A model generated the notes under the pieces. It did not search any database. It was given only the letters and a program-made list of their open reading frames with translations, and was not told where the DNA came from. Below are positions 7,921 to 16,877 of a stretch of 64,000 nt of DNA, in pieces. Source of the DNA: Streptomyces sclerotialus (GTDB taxonomy: Bacteria; Actinomycetota; Actinomycetes; Streptomycetales; Streptomycetaceae); contig JODX01000001.1 of assembly GCA_000719105.1 (NCBI GenBank), positions 558,001-622,000 of the forward strand, in the 5' to 3' direction. Every line of letters begins with the position of its first letter. Position 1 is the first letter of the stretch. The position numbers and the translations under genes are program-made.

Positions 7921-8910
7921 TTACTTGGCGCCGAGGGCGGACCGCAGCGCCTTGAGGTTGGACTCCATGACCTCGATGTAGTCGTCGCCCTTGGACTTGT
8001 CGGTGATGCCCTCGAGCGGGTCGAGGACGTCGGTCTTCAGGTCCGCGTCCCTGGCGAGGGTCTTCGCGGTCTTGTCCGATACCAGTGTCTCGTAGAACAC
8101 CGTGGTCACGCCGTCCGCCTTGGCCTCCTCCTGGAGCTCCTTGATCCGGGCGGGGCTGGGCTCGCTCTCCGGGTCGAGACCGTTGATGGCCTCCGCGGTC
8201 AGGCCGTAGCGCTCGGCGAGGTAGGTGAAGGAGGCGTGGTTGGTGAAGAAGACCTTGGTCTCGGTGTTCTTCAGGCCGTCCTCGTACGCGGTGTTCAGCG
8301 CGTCGAGCCGGCCGGCCAGGTCCTCGGCGTTCTTCTTGTAGTCTGCCGCGTTGTCCGGGTCGGCCTTCGCGAAGGCCTCGGCGACGCCCCCGGCGATCTC
8401 GGCGTACTTCACCGGGTCGAGCCAGACGTGCGGGTCGAGGCCGCTCTCCTCCTCCGCGTGCTCCTCCTCCGCGTGCTCCTCCTCGCCCTCGTGCGCGTGG
8501 TCGTGCGAGACGTCGCCGTGGTCCTCCAGCGTGGTCAGCGTGGCCGCGTCGATCTTGTCCTTGACGCCGGACTGCGCGACGGCCTCGTCGACGGCGGGCT
8601 GGAGGCTCTTGAGGTACAGCACCGCGTCCGCCTCGCCCAGCCCGGCGGTCTGCTTGGTGCTGAGCTCCAGGTCGTGCGGCTCCTGGCCGGGCTCGGTCAG
8701 GGTGGTCACGTTCACGTGGTCCCCGCCGATCTCCTCGGCGAGGTACTGGAGCGGGTAGAACGACGCGACGACGTCGAACTTGTCGGTGTTGCCCTGTGCG
8801 GCGCCCGAGTCGGAGGAGCAGGCCGAGAGGGCGCCGATGCCGAGGGCGGTGGCCGCCGCGACCGCGGTGCCGGTGATCAGGGGTCGTCGACGAAGTCGTA
8901 TGCCGTTCAT
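7921..8910 (-). CDS. znuA: Zinc-binding lipoprotein ZnuA
   Basis: A 329-aa solute-binding protein. It has a basic start (MNGIRLRRR), a hydrophobic stretch and a lipobox LSAC with Cys31 as the lipidated residue. The cluster A-I fold is supported by YPLQYLAEEIGGDHVNV and FYETLVSDKTAKTLARD. A His/Glu-rich loop near the middle (SHDHAHEGEEEHAEEEHAEE) is the metal-catching loop typical of zinc rather than manganese binders. It acts outside the membrane, handing zinc to ZnuB. The start at 8910 gives a short basic signal peptide. An ATG six codons upstream is possible and neither has a strong ribosome site. Two Zur-like boxes overlap and precede this start. Confidence 0.9.
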   Translation of the reverse strand: MNGIRLRRRPLITGTAVAAATALGIGALSACSSDSGAAQGNTDKFDVVASFYPLQYLAEEIGGDHVNVTTLTEPGQEPHDLELSTKQTAGLGEADAVLYLKSLQPAVDEAVAQSGVKDKIDAATLTTLEDHGDVSHDHAHEGEEEHAEEEHAEEESGLDPHVWLDPVKYAEIAGGVAEAFAKADPDNAADYKKNAEDLAGRLDALNTAYEDGLKNTETKVFFTNHASFTYLAERYGLTAEAINGLDPESEPSPARIKELQEEAKADGVTTVFYETLVSDKTAKTLARDADLKTDVLDPLEGITDKSKGDDYIEVMESNLKALRSALGAK

Positions 8911-8924
8911 GACACCCATTTTCA
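8910..8924 (-). promoter_or_regulatory. Zur-like box 1 (overlaps znuA start)
   Basis: On the minus strand TGAAAAT-G-GGTGTCA, a 7-1-7 arrangement with imperfect symmetry. It overlaps the predicted znuA ATG. Streptomyces Zur boxes are 15-bp 7-1-7 repeats beginning TG and ending CA. The assignment is from memory of that consensus and from the neighbouring zur gene. Confidence 0.5.
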
Positions 8925-8931
8925 ACAAATA

Positions 8932-8946
8932 TGGAAACCGTTGTCA
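8932..8946 (-). promoter_or_regulatory. Zur-like box 2
   Basis: On the minus strand TGACAAC-G-GTTTCCA, the better of the two 7-1-7 boxes. Its centre is 22 bp from that of box 1, close to two helical turns, so two Zur dimers could bind on the same face of the DNA. Binding would block the znuA promoter when zinc is plentiful. Confidence 0.65.
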
Positions 8947-9148
8947 ACAAAGAGGCGTCCCGGGTACCGATTTGATTGCAGGGGAGCCCCCGCCGGTAAC
9001 CTGAAGCATTCGCTCTGAAGCAACGCTCCGAGGCGGCCTTGATCGGTGGTTCCGACCGTCACAGTTCGTCCTGGTCGGTCCTGATCACCCGCCCTGTTCG
9101 CCCGGAGGCAGTGGCTTCGTCGCCCGTCGTCGTAATGAAGAGAGCACC

Positions 9149-10531
9149 GTGGCCGCCGACAAGATCGACACCATCGTCAGCCTGAGCAAGCGCCGTGGCT
9201 TCGTATTCCCCTGCAGCGAGATCTACGGCGGTCAGCGCGCCGCCTGGGACTACGGACCGCTGGGTGTCGAGCTCAAGGAGAACCTCAAGCGCCAGTGGTG
9301 GCGCTACATGGTGACCTCGCGCGAGGACGTCGTCGGTATCGACTCGTCCGTGATCCTGGCCCCCGAGGTGTGGGTCGCCTCCGGTCACGTCGCCACCTTC
9401 ACCGACCCGCTGACCGAGTGCACCTCCTGTCACAAGCGGTTCCGCGCGGACCACCTGGAGGAGGCGTACGAGGAGAAGAAGGGCCGCGCCCCGGAGAACG
9501 GCCTCGCCGACCTGGCCTGCCCCAACTGCGGCAACAAGGGCACCTTCACCGAGCCCAAGCAGTTCTCGGGCCTGCTCTCCACGCACCTCGGCCCGACCCA
9601 GGACAGCGGCTCCGTCGCGTACCTGCGTCCGGAGACCGCGCAGGGCATCTTCACCAACTTCGCCCTGGTGCAGGGCGCCTCGCGCAAGAAGCCCCCGTTC
9701 GGCATCGCGCAGATGGGCAAGTCCTTCCGCAACGAGATCACGCCTGGCAACTTCATCTTCCGTACCCGCGAGTTCGAGCAGATGGAGATGGAGTTCTTCG
9801 TCAAGCCGGGCGAGGACGAGAAGTGGCAGGAGTACTGGATGGAGCAGCGCTGGAACTGGTACACCGGCCTGGGCCTGCGCGAGGAGAACATGCGGTGGTA
9901 CGAGCACCCGAAGGAGAAGCTCTCCCACTACTCCAAGCGCACCGCTGACATCGAGTACCGCTTCCAGTTCGGCGGCAGCGAGTGGGGTGAGCTCGAGGGC
10001 GTCGCCAACCGCACCGACTACGACCTGAGCGCCCACTCCAAGGCCTCCGGCCAGGACCTCTCCTACTTCGACCAGGAGGCCGGGGAGCGCTGGACGCCGT
10101 ACGTCATCGAGCCCGCGGCCGGTGTCGGCCGCAGCCTGCTGGCCTTCCTCCTCGACGCCTACGTCGAGGATGAGGCGCCCAACGCCAAGGGCAAGATGGA
10201 GAAGCGCACGGTCCTGCGCCTCGACCCGCGCCTGGCCCCGGTGAAGGTCGCGGTCCTGCCGCTGTCCCGCAACCCGGAGCTGTCCCCGAAGGCCAAGGGC
10301 CTCGCCCAGGCGCTGCGCCAGCACTGGAACATCGAGTTCGACGACGCCGGCGCCATCGGCCGCCGCTACCGCCGCCAGGACGAGATCGGCACGCCGTACT
10401 GCGTGACGGTCGACTTCGACACCCTGGACGACAACGCGGTGACGGTCCGCGAGCGTGACTCGATGAAGCAGGAGCGGGTGTCGCTGGACCAGATCGAGGG
10501 GTACCTGGCGAGCCGCCTGATCGGTTGCTAG
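9149..10531 (+). CDS. glyS: Glycyl-tRNA synthetase
   Basis: A 460-aa class II aminoacyl-tRNA synthetase of the dimeric alpha2 type. It joins glycine to tRNA-Gly. It begins [19 protein letters not shown]. Motif 2 is seen as [19 protein letters not shown], motif 3 as [16 protein letters not shown], and the C-terminal anticodon-binding domain starts at [17 protein letters not shown] small zinc-binding insert is suggested by CTSCHKRF and CPNCGNKG. The start is GTG with GAAGAGAG upstream. It is divergent from znuA and ends in a strong terminator. No T-box-like leader is visible in the 200 bp upstream. Confidence 0.96.
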   Translation: MAADKIDTIVSLSKRRGFVFPCSEIYGGQRAAWDYGPLGVELKENLKRQWWRYMVTSREDVVGIDSSVILAPEVWVASGHVATFTDPLTECTSCHKRFRADHLEEAYEEKKGRAPENGLADLACPNCGNKGTFTEPKQFSGLLSTHLGPTQDSGSVAYLRPETAQGIFTNFALVQGASRKKPPFGIAQMGKSFRNEITPGNFIFRTREFEQMEMEFFVKPGEDEKWQEYWMEQRWNWYTGLGLREENMRWYEHPKEKLSHYSKRTADIEYRFQFGGSEWGELEGVANRTDYDLSAHSKASGQDLSYFDQEAGERWTPYVIEPAAGVGRSLLAFLLDAYVEDEAPNAKGKMEKRTVLRLDPRLAPVKVAVLPLSRNPELSPKAKGLAQALRQHWNIEFDDAGAIGRRYRRQDEIGTPYCVTVDFDTLDDNAVTVRERDSMKQERVSLDQIEGYLASRLIGC

Positions 10532-10553
10532 TCACCCGTCCGTGAGCGGACAC

Positions 10554-10592
10554 ACCGGGTGGGCCGGAGATCTCCGGCCCACCCGGTTTTTT
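10554..10592 (+). terminator. Intrinsic terminator after glyS
   Basis: A perfect palindrome of 34 bp (ACCGGGTGGGCCGGAGA plus its complement) followed directly by six T including the last stem base. It is one of the few hairpins here with a proper T-tract, so a classical intrinsic terminator. Confidence 0.88.
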
Positions 10593-10621
10593 GCTGCCCG
10601 GATGGCGGCGTGCAACGGCTA

Positions 10622-10653
10622 ACGACTGACAGATATTGAAATCTGTCAGTCGT
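10622..10653. promoter_or_regulatory. 13-bp inverted-repeat operator upstream of aldo/keto reductase
   Basis: ACGACTGACAGAT and ATCTGTCAGTCGT are perfect arms around ATTGAA. It lies 75 bp before the reductase ATG. The TetR regulator downstream of the reductase is the likely ligand. An 11-base half-site (GACTGACAGAT) recurs at 12414-12424. Confidence 0.65.
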
Positions 10654-10727
10654 CATGTCAGGCTGGGTACTCGTCACGGACGGGGACCCACCCCTCCCCG
10701 CTGCTCACGGCACCCCAAGGAGTCCGC

Positions 10728-11732
10728 ATGCGCACCGTCCCCCTCGGTACCACCGGCCCCCAGGTCTCCCGCCTCGGCCTCGGCTGCATGGGCATGTCCG
10801 CGCTGTACGGAGACGCGGACCGGGCCGAGTCCGTCGCGACCGTCCACGCCGCGCTCGAAGCCGGCGTGACCCTGCTCGACACCGGCGACTTCTACGGCAT
10901 GGGCCACAACGAGATGCTGATCGGCGAGGCGCTGCGCACCGCCCCGGCCGCGCGGCGCGAGCAGGCGCTGGTGAGTGTGAAGTTCGGCGCGCTGCGTGAT
11001 GCCGACGGCGGCTGGGCGGGGTACGACGGCCGCCCGGCCGCGGTGAGGAACTTCGCCGCGTACTCGCTCCAGCGTCTCGGCGTCGACCACATCGACGTCT
11101 ACCGCATCGCGCGCGTCGACCCCGACGTGCCGATCGAGGAGACGGTCGGCGCCATCGCGGACCTGGTCGAGAAGGGCCATGTGCGGCACATCGGGCTGAG
11201 CGAGACCGGTGCCGAGACGGTCCGGCGCGCCGCCGCCACCGCGCCGATCTCCGACCTCCAGATCGAGTACTCGCTCATCTCCCGCGGCATCGAGCGGGAC
11301 ATCCTGCCCACCACGCGCGAGCTGGGCATCGCGATCACGGCGTACGGCGTGCTGTCGCGCGGGCTGATCTCGGGGCACTTCACGGCCGACCGGCAGCTCG
11401 CCGCGGGCGACTTCCGCGCCCACTCGCCCCGCTTCCAGGGCGAGAACCTCGAGCACAACCTGAAGCTGGTCGACGCGCTGCGGAAGGTCGCCGAGGAGAA
11501 GGGCGTGTCGGTCGCCCAGATCGCCATCGCCTGGGTGCTGTCCCGCGGCGAGGACATCGTGCCGCTGGTGGGCGCCCGCCGCCGGGACCGGCTGACGGAG
11601 GCGCTGGGCGCGCTGGACGTCACGCTGGACGAGGGCGACCTGCGGGCGATCGAGGAGGCCGTGCCGGCGGACGCCGCGGCGGGCGAGCGCTACCCGGAGT
11701 CGCAGATGGCGCACCTGGACAGCGAGCGCTGA
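10728..11732 (+). CDS. Aldo/keto reductase
   Basis: A 334-aa NADPH-dependent oxidoreductase of the AKR superfamily (YdhF/pyridoxal-reductase-like branch). It starts MRTVPLGTTGPQVSRLGLG, carries GDFYGMGHNEMLIGEAL with the catalytic Tyr, and has the cofactor-binding VPLVGARRRDRLTEALG near the end. By family it reduces aldehydes or ketones to alcohols in a TIM barrel. AAGGAG lies five bases before the ATG. The perfect palindrome upstream and the TetR gene 39 bp downstream suggest a self-contained inducible unit. The physiological substrate is not evident. Confidence 0.88.
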   Translation: MRTVPLGTTGPQVSRLGLGCMGMSALYGDADRAESVATVHAALEAGVTLLDTGDFYGMGHNEMLIGEALRTAPAARREQALVSVKFGALRDADGGWAGYDGRPAAVRNFAAYSLQRLGVDHIDVYRIARVDPDVPIEETVGAIADLVEKGHVRHIGLSETGAETVRRAAATAPISDLQIEYSLISRGIERDILPTTRELGIAITAYGVLSRGLISGHFTADRQLAAGDFRAHSPRFQGENLEHNLKLVDALRKVAEEKGVSVAQIAIAWVLSRGEDIVPLVGARRRDRLTEALGALDVTLDEGDLRAIEEAVPADAAAGERYPESQMAHLDSER

Positions 11733-11771
11733 CAGCCGGCGCCGGGAGACTGGCCGGGTACGGTCTTGGTC

Positions 11772-12362
11772 ATGGCACCGACTTCCGAGACGCTCACCGC
11801 CGCACGCATCCTCGAGGTGACCGAGGAGGTCCTGCGCCGCCACGGCCCGGCGAAGGCCACCGTCGTGGACGTCGCCCGTGCGCTCGGCGTCAGCCACGGA
11901 AGCGTGTACCGGCACTTCCGTACGAAGGCGGCGCTGCGGGAGGCCGTCACCGAGCGGTGGCTGGACCGTACGTCGGCCTCCCTGTCCGGCATCGCCGCCG
12001 AGGGCGGCCGTGATCCGGAGGCGCGGCTGCGCGACTGGTTCACGGCCCTGTTCACGGCCAAGCGCCACAAGGCGGGCGACGATCCCGAGCTGTTCGCCAC
12101 GTACATGGTGCTGATCGGGGAGAACAGTGCGGTGGTCGACCGGCACATCGCCGATCTGACCATCCAGCTGACGGGGATCGTCCAGGACGGAGTCGAGCGC
12201 GGCGTCTTCGCCTCCGCCGCCCCCGCCACCACGGCCCGCGCCCTCTTCGACGCCACCGGCCGCTTCCACGACCCCTGCTACGCCCGCGACTGGGAACAGC
12301 CCGGGATCGACGCCGAGTTCGAGGCGGTGGTGGAGCTGGTGGTGCGGGGGCTGCGGGCCTGA
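11772..12362 (+). CDS. TetR-family regulator
   Basis: A 196-aa repressor. The N-terminal HTH runs over about residues 9-55: ILEVTEEVLRRHGPAKATVV, then VSHGSVYRHFRTKAALREAV. The C-terminal effector domain is helical and variable. It probably controls the aldo/keto reductase just upstream through the palindrome at 10622-10653. ATG 11772 is chosen. The TTG six bases upstream has no added support. A possible half-operator at 12414 lies after its stop, before the next operon, so it might also act there. Confidence 0.85.
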   Translation: MAPTSETLTAARILEVTEEVLRRHGPAKATVVDVARALGVSHGSVYRHFRTKAALREAVTERWLDRTSASLSGIAAEGGRDPEARLRDWFTALFTAKRHKAGDDPELFATYMVLIGENSAVVDRHIADLTIQLTGIVQDGVERGVFASAAPATTARALFDATGRFHDPCYARDWEQPGIDAEFEAVVELVVRGLRA

Positions 12363-12413
12363 GTCCGCCGGCCGGTCCGGCGGGCACCCGTGACGGGCGT
12401 GCGGCGGGACAGG

Positions 12414-12424
12414 GACTGACAGAT
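12414..12424 (+). promoter_or_regulatory. Half-site of the 10622 palindrome upstream of the MoxR/VWA operon
   Basis: GACTGACAGAT repeats one arm of the operator at 10622-10653. It is located between the TetR stop and the start of the next gene. No matching second arm is seen here. An 11-base match could be meaningful in a region this close, but it is a single half-site. Confidence 0.35.
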
Positions 12425-12508
12425 CGTCATCGTGGCGGTTAGGATGCCCGGGATGATGAACTACTCCTCGTGTGGAATGGGGGCATCGTTCGCGCAAGGT
12501 GAGTGCTG

Positions 12509-14062
12509 ATGGCACATCACCTCGCGGATCCGATTCCGTCCCGCCTGCTGATGTGGCAGCGCGTGCGTGAGTACGCCGTGCCACCGTCCATGATCGAGAC
12601 CGCGACCGCACGGCGTGCGGTCGGCGACTGGGCGGGGGCCTGCGCCGCCGCCCGGATCGACGTCGATCTCGATCTGCGCGCCGTGCGCGACCGCCACGGC
12701 ACCGAACTCGTCACCCGCCTCCGCGCGGACCTGCGCCGGCTGGCGCCGGATCTGCTCCGCTGGCACATGCCACGGATCGCCCCGGACGGGCGCCTCCGGC
12801 CCGGCCTCACCCTCTCCCTGGCCCGCTACCGGGGTTCCGGCGCCACGACACCGCACCTGGTGGTGCGCACCCCGCCGGCCCGGGCGGACGGCGGACAGCG
12901 GATGTCCCTGGCCCTGTGGGAGGGGACCGGGCACCACGCCCCCGCACACCATCCGCACCCACACCCACAACCGCACCCGCACCCGCATCCCGACCGGCGG
13001 TTCCGGCTCGATCTGCACCGGCACCTCTGGGACGCCGGGCGGAGCGGCGAGCTGGCGCGGCGGTGCGGTGCGGGCGGGACACCGTCCACGGCGCCGCCGG
13101 ACCTGCCCGCCCACCTCCACGACTTCCCGTGGGCAGTGGAGTGCTGGGCCGCCGAGGCGGAGTTGCTGTTGCGGGCCGAGGCGCGTCCTCGCGGCGCCTT
13201 CACCGTACGGCTCGGCCCGCGGAACCACGCCGTGCTCGAACTCGTCGGGCCCGACGACAGCCACGCCCCGACGCTCCGGCGGCTGCGGGAGGTGCTGCCG
13301 CCGCAGGAGGTCGCGGCGCTCCCGGTGCTGCCGGAGGCGTCGGCCCGGGTCCTGCCGGATCTGCAACTGCTGCGGGCCGGACTGGTCGCGGCCGGGCGGC
13401 TGCACCCGCTCGTCGCCGCGGCACTGACGGCCTCCGGTCCGGTGGCGGCCGCCGGCCCGGCACCGACGGCGGCCGGCTCGGAACCGACGGCGGCCGTCCC
13501 TGTCCCCGGTCCCGGTCCCGGCGATCCGCACCGGGTGGAGTGCCGGGGCGAGATCCACCGGATCGCACTGCGGGACGGGGTGCTGACGGCGGTCGACCAC
13601 GACCCGGCCGAGCTGCGGCGGGAGGACCTGCTGGTGGCGCTCGGCGGGCCGGCGCTGCCCTGCCTGCGGGCGATCGACGCGGCGCACCGCGACCCGGCGG
13701 CACTTCCCGGGGTCCGCGAACGGCTCGGTCACGGTGACGTCGCCGGGGCACTGGCCGTCGTCGAGGGGCTGCTCGGCCCCGGCGCGGTCCTGCGCGACGG
13801 TCCGCTCCGGGACGAACTGGAGTCGGCCGTGGCCCGCCGCATCGACCACGGGCTCTTCCGGTCGGGGCTGGCCGCCGTGCACCCCGGTACGGAGGCCGGT
13901 ACCGGTACCAGTGCCGGGGCCGGGGCCACAGGGGGCGGGCACGCCTCCGGGGCGGAGCAGGGGAAGACGGGCCACCGTCCCCGGCTCGACCGCCGTACGC
14001 CTCCCGTGATCCGCCGCAAGCGGAGCAGCCGGGCCCGGCCCCGCACCGGCCTGACCTCCTGA
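12509..14062 (+). CDS. Uncharacterised protein, first gene of MoxR/VWA operon
   Basis: A 517-aa protein with no family I recognise. The first 110 residues are helical (SRLLMWQRVREYAVPPSMIE, then VTRLRADLRRLAPDLLRWHM). A His/Pro stretch follows at about 145-170 (HHPHPHPQPHPHPHPHPD). The central region has Trp/Leu-rich segments (DFPWAVECWAAEAELLLRAE). A Gly/Ala/Pro linker near residue 310 contains small repeats of the type GPAPTAAGSEPTAA. The C-terminal domain has VECRGEIHRIALRDGVLTAV. It has no signal peptide or clear membrane segment. Directly upstream of a MoxR ATPase and a VWA protein, it is probably a partner or substrate adaptor of that pair. ATG 12509 is chosen, with AAGGTGAG upstream. 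Confidence 0.7.
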   Translation: MAHHLADPIPSRLLMWQRVREYAVPPSMIETATARRAVGDWAGACAAARIDVDLDLRAVRDRHGTELVTRLRADLRRLAPDLLRWHMPRIAPDGRLRPGLTLSLARYRGSGATTPHLVVRTPPARADGGQRMSLALWEGTGHHAPAHHPHPHPQPHPHPHPDRRFRLDLHRHLWDAGRSGELARRCGAGGTPSTAPPDLPAHLHDFPWAVECWAAEAELLLRAEARPRGAFTVRLGPRNHAVLELVGPDDSHAPTLRRLREVLPPQEVAALPVLPEASARVLPDLQLLRAGLVAAGRLHPLVAAALTASGPVAAAGPAPTAAGSEPTAAVPVPGPGPGDPHRVECRGEIHRIALRDGVLTAVDHDPAELRREDLLVALGGPALPCLRAIDAAHRDPAALPGVRERLGHGDVAGALAVVEGLLGPGAVLRDGPLRDELESAVARRIDHGLFRSGLAAVHPGTEAGTGTSAGAGATGGGHASGAEQGKTGHRPRLDRRTPPVIRRKRSSRARPRTGLTS

Positions 14063-14193
14063 CCGGCAGCCCCGCCGACACACCGGATCGCCTTCCCGTA
14101 CGGCGCGCGTCGGCGCCGTACGCCTCCACCACATCCGGACAGACCGTCCCGTTCCCTCTTCCTTCCTCCCTCTCCCATCCCCAGGTGATGCCC

Positions 14194-15486
14194 ATGACTT
14201 CCAGCACCCTTCAGCCCGCCCCTGCCCCCGCCCCCACTCCCGCCGACGAGCACGCGACCGGCACCCGGCTCGCCCTCGCCAGCGACCTCCTGGCCCTCCT
14301 GCGGACGACCACCACCGAGCCGCGCCCCGACGAGCAGCTCGAGGCGCTCATGCTGGCCGTCGCGGCGGACCTGCCCGTGCTGCTCTGGGGTGAGCCGGGC
14401 ATCGGCAAGACCGCGGCCCTGACCCAGCTCGCCGCCTCCCTCGGCCTGCCGCTGACGACCGTGATCGCCAGCGTCCACGAGCCGTCCGACTTCTCCGGGC
14501 TGCCCGTCGTGGGCGACGACCCGGCGGTGCGGGGGGTGCCGATGGCGCCGCCGCAATGGGCCGTGGAGCTCGTGCGGGCCGGGCGGGGGCTGCTCTTCCT
14601 GGACGAGCTCTCCACCGCCACCCCGGCCGTCCAGGCCGCGCTGCTCCGGGTCGTCCTGGAGCGGAAGGTCGGTGCGCTGCAACTGCCGGCGGGCGTGAGG
14701 ATCGTGGCCGCCGCCAATCCGCGCGCGTCGGCGGCGGACGGATGGGAGCTGAGCCCGCCGCTGGCCAACCGGTTCGTGCATCTGAACTGGGTGCACGACC
14801 GGGAAGTGGTGGTGCGCGGGCTGGGCGGGGTCTGGCCCCGGGCGGAACTGCCCCGGCTGGCGCCGGAACGGCTGGCGGAGTCGGTGGCGTTCGCCCGGCG
14901 GGCGGTCTGCGGCTTCCTGGAGGCCCGGCCGACGCTGATCCACCGGCTGCCGAGCACCGAGACGCGGCGCGGCGGTGCCTGGCCCTCGCCCCGGAGCTGG
15001 GAGGCCGCGCTGACCCTGCTGGCCTTCGGCACGGCGGCCTCCGTCTCCCGGGAGGTGCTGGCGCTGCTGGTACGGGGCGCGGTGGGGGACGGACCGGGGC
15101 TGGAACTCCTCGCCCATCTGGACCGGATGGACCTGCCGGACCCGGAGTCGTTGCTGGCCGATCCGCCCTCCGCCGAGCTGCCGGTGCGGGGCGATCTGCG
15201 GCAGGCGGCGCTGGAGGCGGTGGTGGCCGCCGTGGGGGCGCGGCCGGAGCGCGAACGGTGGGAGGCGGGCTGGGCGGTGCTGGTCCGGGCACTGGAGACC
15301 GGCGCCCCGGACCTGGTGGTCGCCCCGGCGGCGGCGCTGGCCGGGCTGCGGCGCGACGACTGGGACGTACCGGAGGCGGTGGAGCGGCTGGCCGGGGTGG
15401 TCGGTCTCGCCCGGCGGGCGGACCGGTCGGTGGGACGGGTCAAGGCGGCGGCCGACGCCGGGCGTGCGACGGGGGCGCGCCGATGA
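14194..15486 (+). CDS. MoxR-family AAA+ ATPase
   Basis: A 430-aa ATPase. Walker A is GEPGIGKT at about residues 66-73, Walker B is LLFLDE near 133-138, and sensor 1 is VAAANPRA. These assign it to the MoxR/ChlI-like AAA+ group, which works as hexameric remodelling ATPases with VWA-domain partners. The N-terminal Ala/Pro-rich stretch (LQPAPAPAPAPTPAD) is a flexible linker. The next gene starts inside its stop codon (ATGA), and that gene encodes the VWA protein, so the two are translationally coupled. ATG 14194 (MTSSTLQP) is preferred because AGGTGA lies about five bases before it. GTG and ATG codons just upstream are alternatives. Confidence 0.85.
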   Translation: MTSSTLQPAPAPAPTPADEHATGTRLALASDLLALLRTTTTEPRPDEQLEALMLAVAADLPVLLWGEPGIGKTAALTQLAASLGLPLTTVIASVHEPSDFSGLPVVGDDPAVRGVPMAPPQWAVELVRAGRGLLFLDELSTATPAVQAALLRVVLERKVGALQLPAGVRIVAAANPRASAADGWELSPPLANRFVHLNWVHDREVVVRGLGGVWPRAELPRLAPERLAESVAFARRAVCGFLEARPTLIHRLPSTETRRGGAWPSPRSWEAALTLLAFGTAASVSREVLALLVRGAVGDGPGLELLAHLDRMDLPDPESLLADPPSAELPVRGDLRQAALEAVVAAVGARPERERWEAGWAVLVRALETGAPDLVVAPAAALAGLRRDDWDVPEAVERLAGVVGLARRADRSVGRVKAAADAGRATGARR

Positions 15487-16877
15487 CGGGGACCGCGAAA
15501 CGCCCGTCGCCGCACTCGTCACCGCACCCGTCGGCACGGCCCGTGCCGCGGCCGGTGCCGCGTCCGATGTCCCGGCCCGCGCCGCCGCGCCCGGTGCGGG
15601 CCACCGTGCCAGGGCCGCCGGCCGGCTCCGGCGGGCGGGCCGAGCGGCCCGGAGCGCCGCTTGAGCTGGACCTCGAGAAGTTGCTGGCCGCCCGGCTGCA
15701 CGCGGTGAAGGTCCGTCCCTACCTGGCCGCCGCGCTCTTCGCGCTGCACGTGGTGGAGGACCGGTCGGTGCCGACGATGGCGGTGGACGCGCACTGGCGC
15801 TGCTACGTGTCGCCCGGCTTCGTGGCGCGCACCCCGGTGGAGGAGCTGGCGGGCGTCTGGGTGCACGAGGTCTCCCATCTGCTCCGCGACCACCACGGGC
15901 GGGGCGAGCGGTATGCGCGGGAGCACGGGGAGCACGGGCCGGGCGAGAGGCTGCGGCGGAACGTCGCCGCCGACTTCGAGATCAACGACGACATCTACGG
16001 TGACGGTCTGCCCCGGCCCGCGGGGGCGGTACTGCCCTCGCTGCTGGGGCTGCCCGACGGGCTGCTGATGGAGGAGTACCTGCGCAGGTCGTCCATGTCC
16101 GGGCTCGGCGCGGACCTGGCCTGGCTGGACTGCGGCAGCGGTGCCGACGGACAGCACCGGCCGTGGGAGCTGGGGCCCGCCGGGGCACACGGGCTGAGCA
16201 GGCAGCAGCGGGACGCGGTCCGCTTCCGGGTCGCGGAGGGGATCAAGGGACGGCCGGGCGACGCGCCGGAGGGGTGGCGCCGGTGGGCGGACGAGGCGTT
16301 CCATCCGCCGCAGCCGTGGCGGCAGTTGCTGGGGGCGGCGGTCCGCTCGGCGGCGAGTGCACCCGGGGCGGGTGAGAACCACAGCTACCGGCGACCGTCC
16401 CGGCGTTCGGCCGGTGTCCCGGGGGTGCTGCTGCCGAGCCTGCGCCGTACGCCGCCCCGGGTCTGCGTCGTGATCGACACCTCCGGGTCGGTGAGCGACG
16501 CCGAGCTGGGCGGTGCGCTGCTGGAGGTGGCGGCGATCTCGCGGGCCGTGGGCGGGCGGCGTGACCTGGTCTCGGTGATCTCCTGCGACGCGGCGGCCGG
16601 GATCGCCGTACCGCTCTGCCGTGCCGAGAACATCGAACTGGTCGGCGGCGGGGGAACGGACCTGCGCTCCGGTTTCGCCCGGGCGCTCCGCTCCCGGCCC
16701 CGCCCGGACGTGATCGTGGCCCTGACGGACGGCCAGACGCCGTGGCCGTCCGCGCAACCGCCCTGCCGCACCGTCGTCGGTCTCTTCCCCCGGCCCGCCC
16801 GTGCCGTGGACGAGGAGAACCCCGACTACGTCCCGGACACCCCGCCGCCCTGGGCGCGTGTCGTCACCATCGGCTGA
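15483..16877 (+). CDS. DUF2201-type protein: metallopeptidase-like plus VWA-like domains
   Basis: A 464-aa protein in three parts. Residues 1-55 are a disordered Pro/Arg/Ser stretch. A putative zinc-peptidase domain follows, with VWVHEVSHLLRDHH: His128, Glu129 and His132 form an HExxH motif. Then comes a C-terminal VWA-like domain whose metal-ion-dependent adhesion motif is DTSGS at residues 332-336, with LTDGQ later. This is the arrangement of DUF2201 proteins. It is coupled to the MoxR ATPase by ATGA. The family's role is not established to my knowledge. The intact HExxH and MIDAS suggest a protease or clamp activated by the ATPase. Confidence 0.85.
   Translation: MTGTAKRPSPHSSPHPSARPVPRPVPRPMSRPAPPRPVRATVPGPPAGSGGRAERPGAPLELDLEKLLAARLHAVKVRPYLAAALFALHVVEDRSVPTMAVDAHWRCYVSPGFVARTPVEELAGVWVHEVSHLLRDHHGRGERYAREHGEHGPGERLRRNVAADFEINDDIYGDGLPRPAGAVLPSLLGLPDGLLMEEYLRRSSMSGLGADLAWLDCGSGADGQHRPWELGPAGAHGLSRQQRDAVRFRVAEGIKGRPGDAPEGWRRWADEAFHPPQPWRQLLGAAVRSAASAPGAGENHSYRRPSRRSAGVPGVLLPSLRRTPPRVCVVIDTSGSVSDAELGGALLEVAAISRAVGGRRDLVSVISCDAAAGIAVPLCRAENIELVGGGGTDLRSGFARALRSRPRPDVIVALTDGQTPWPSAQPPCRTVVGLFPRPARAVDEENPDYVPDTPPPWARVVTIG

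Noticed and set aside
8947..9148. T-box or other riboswitch leader for glyS
   Set aside because: No specifier-loop or T-box core sequence is visible, and the short region shows no convincing long stem.
9059..10324. Long minus-strand frame opposite glyS
   Set aside because: Shadow of glyS, with no recognisable domain or ribosome site.
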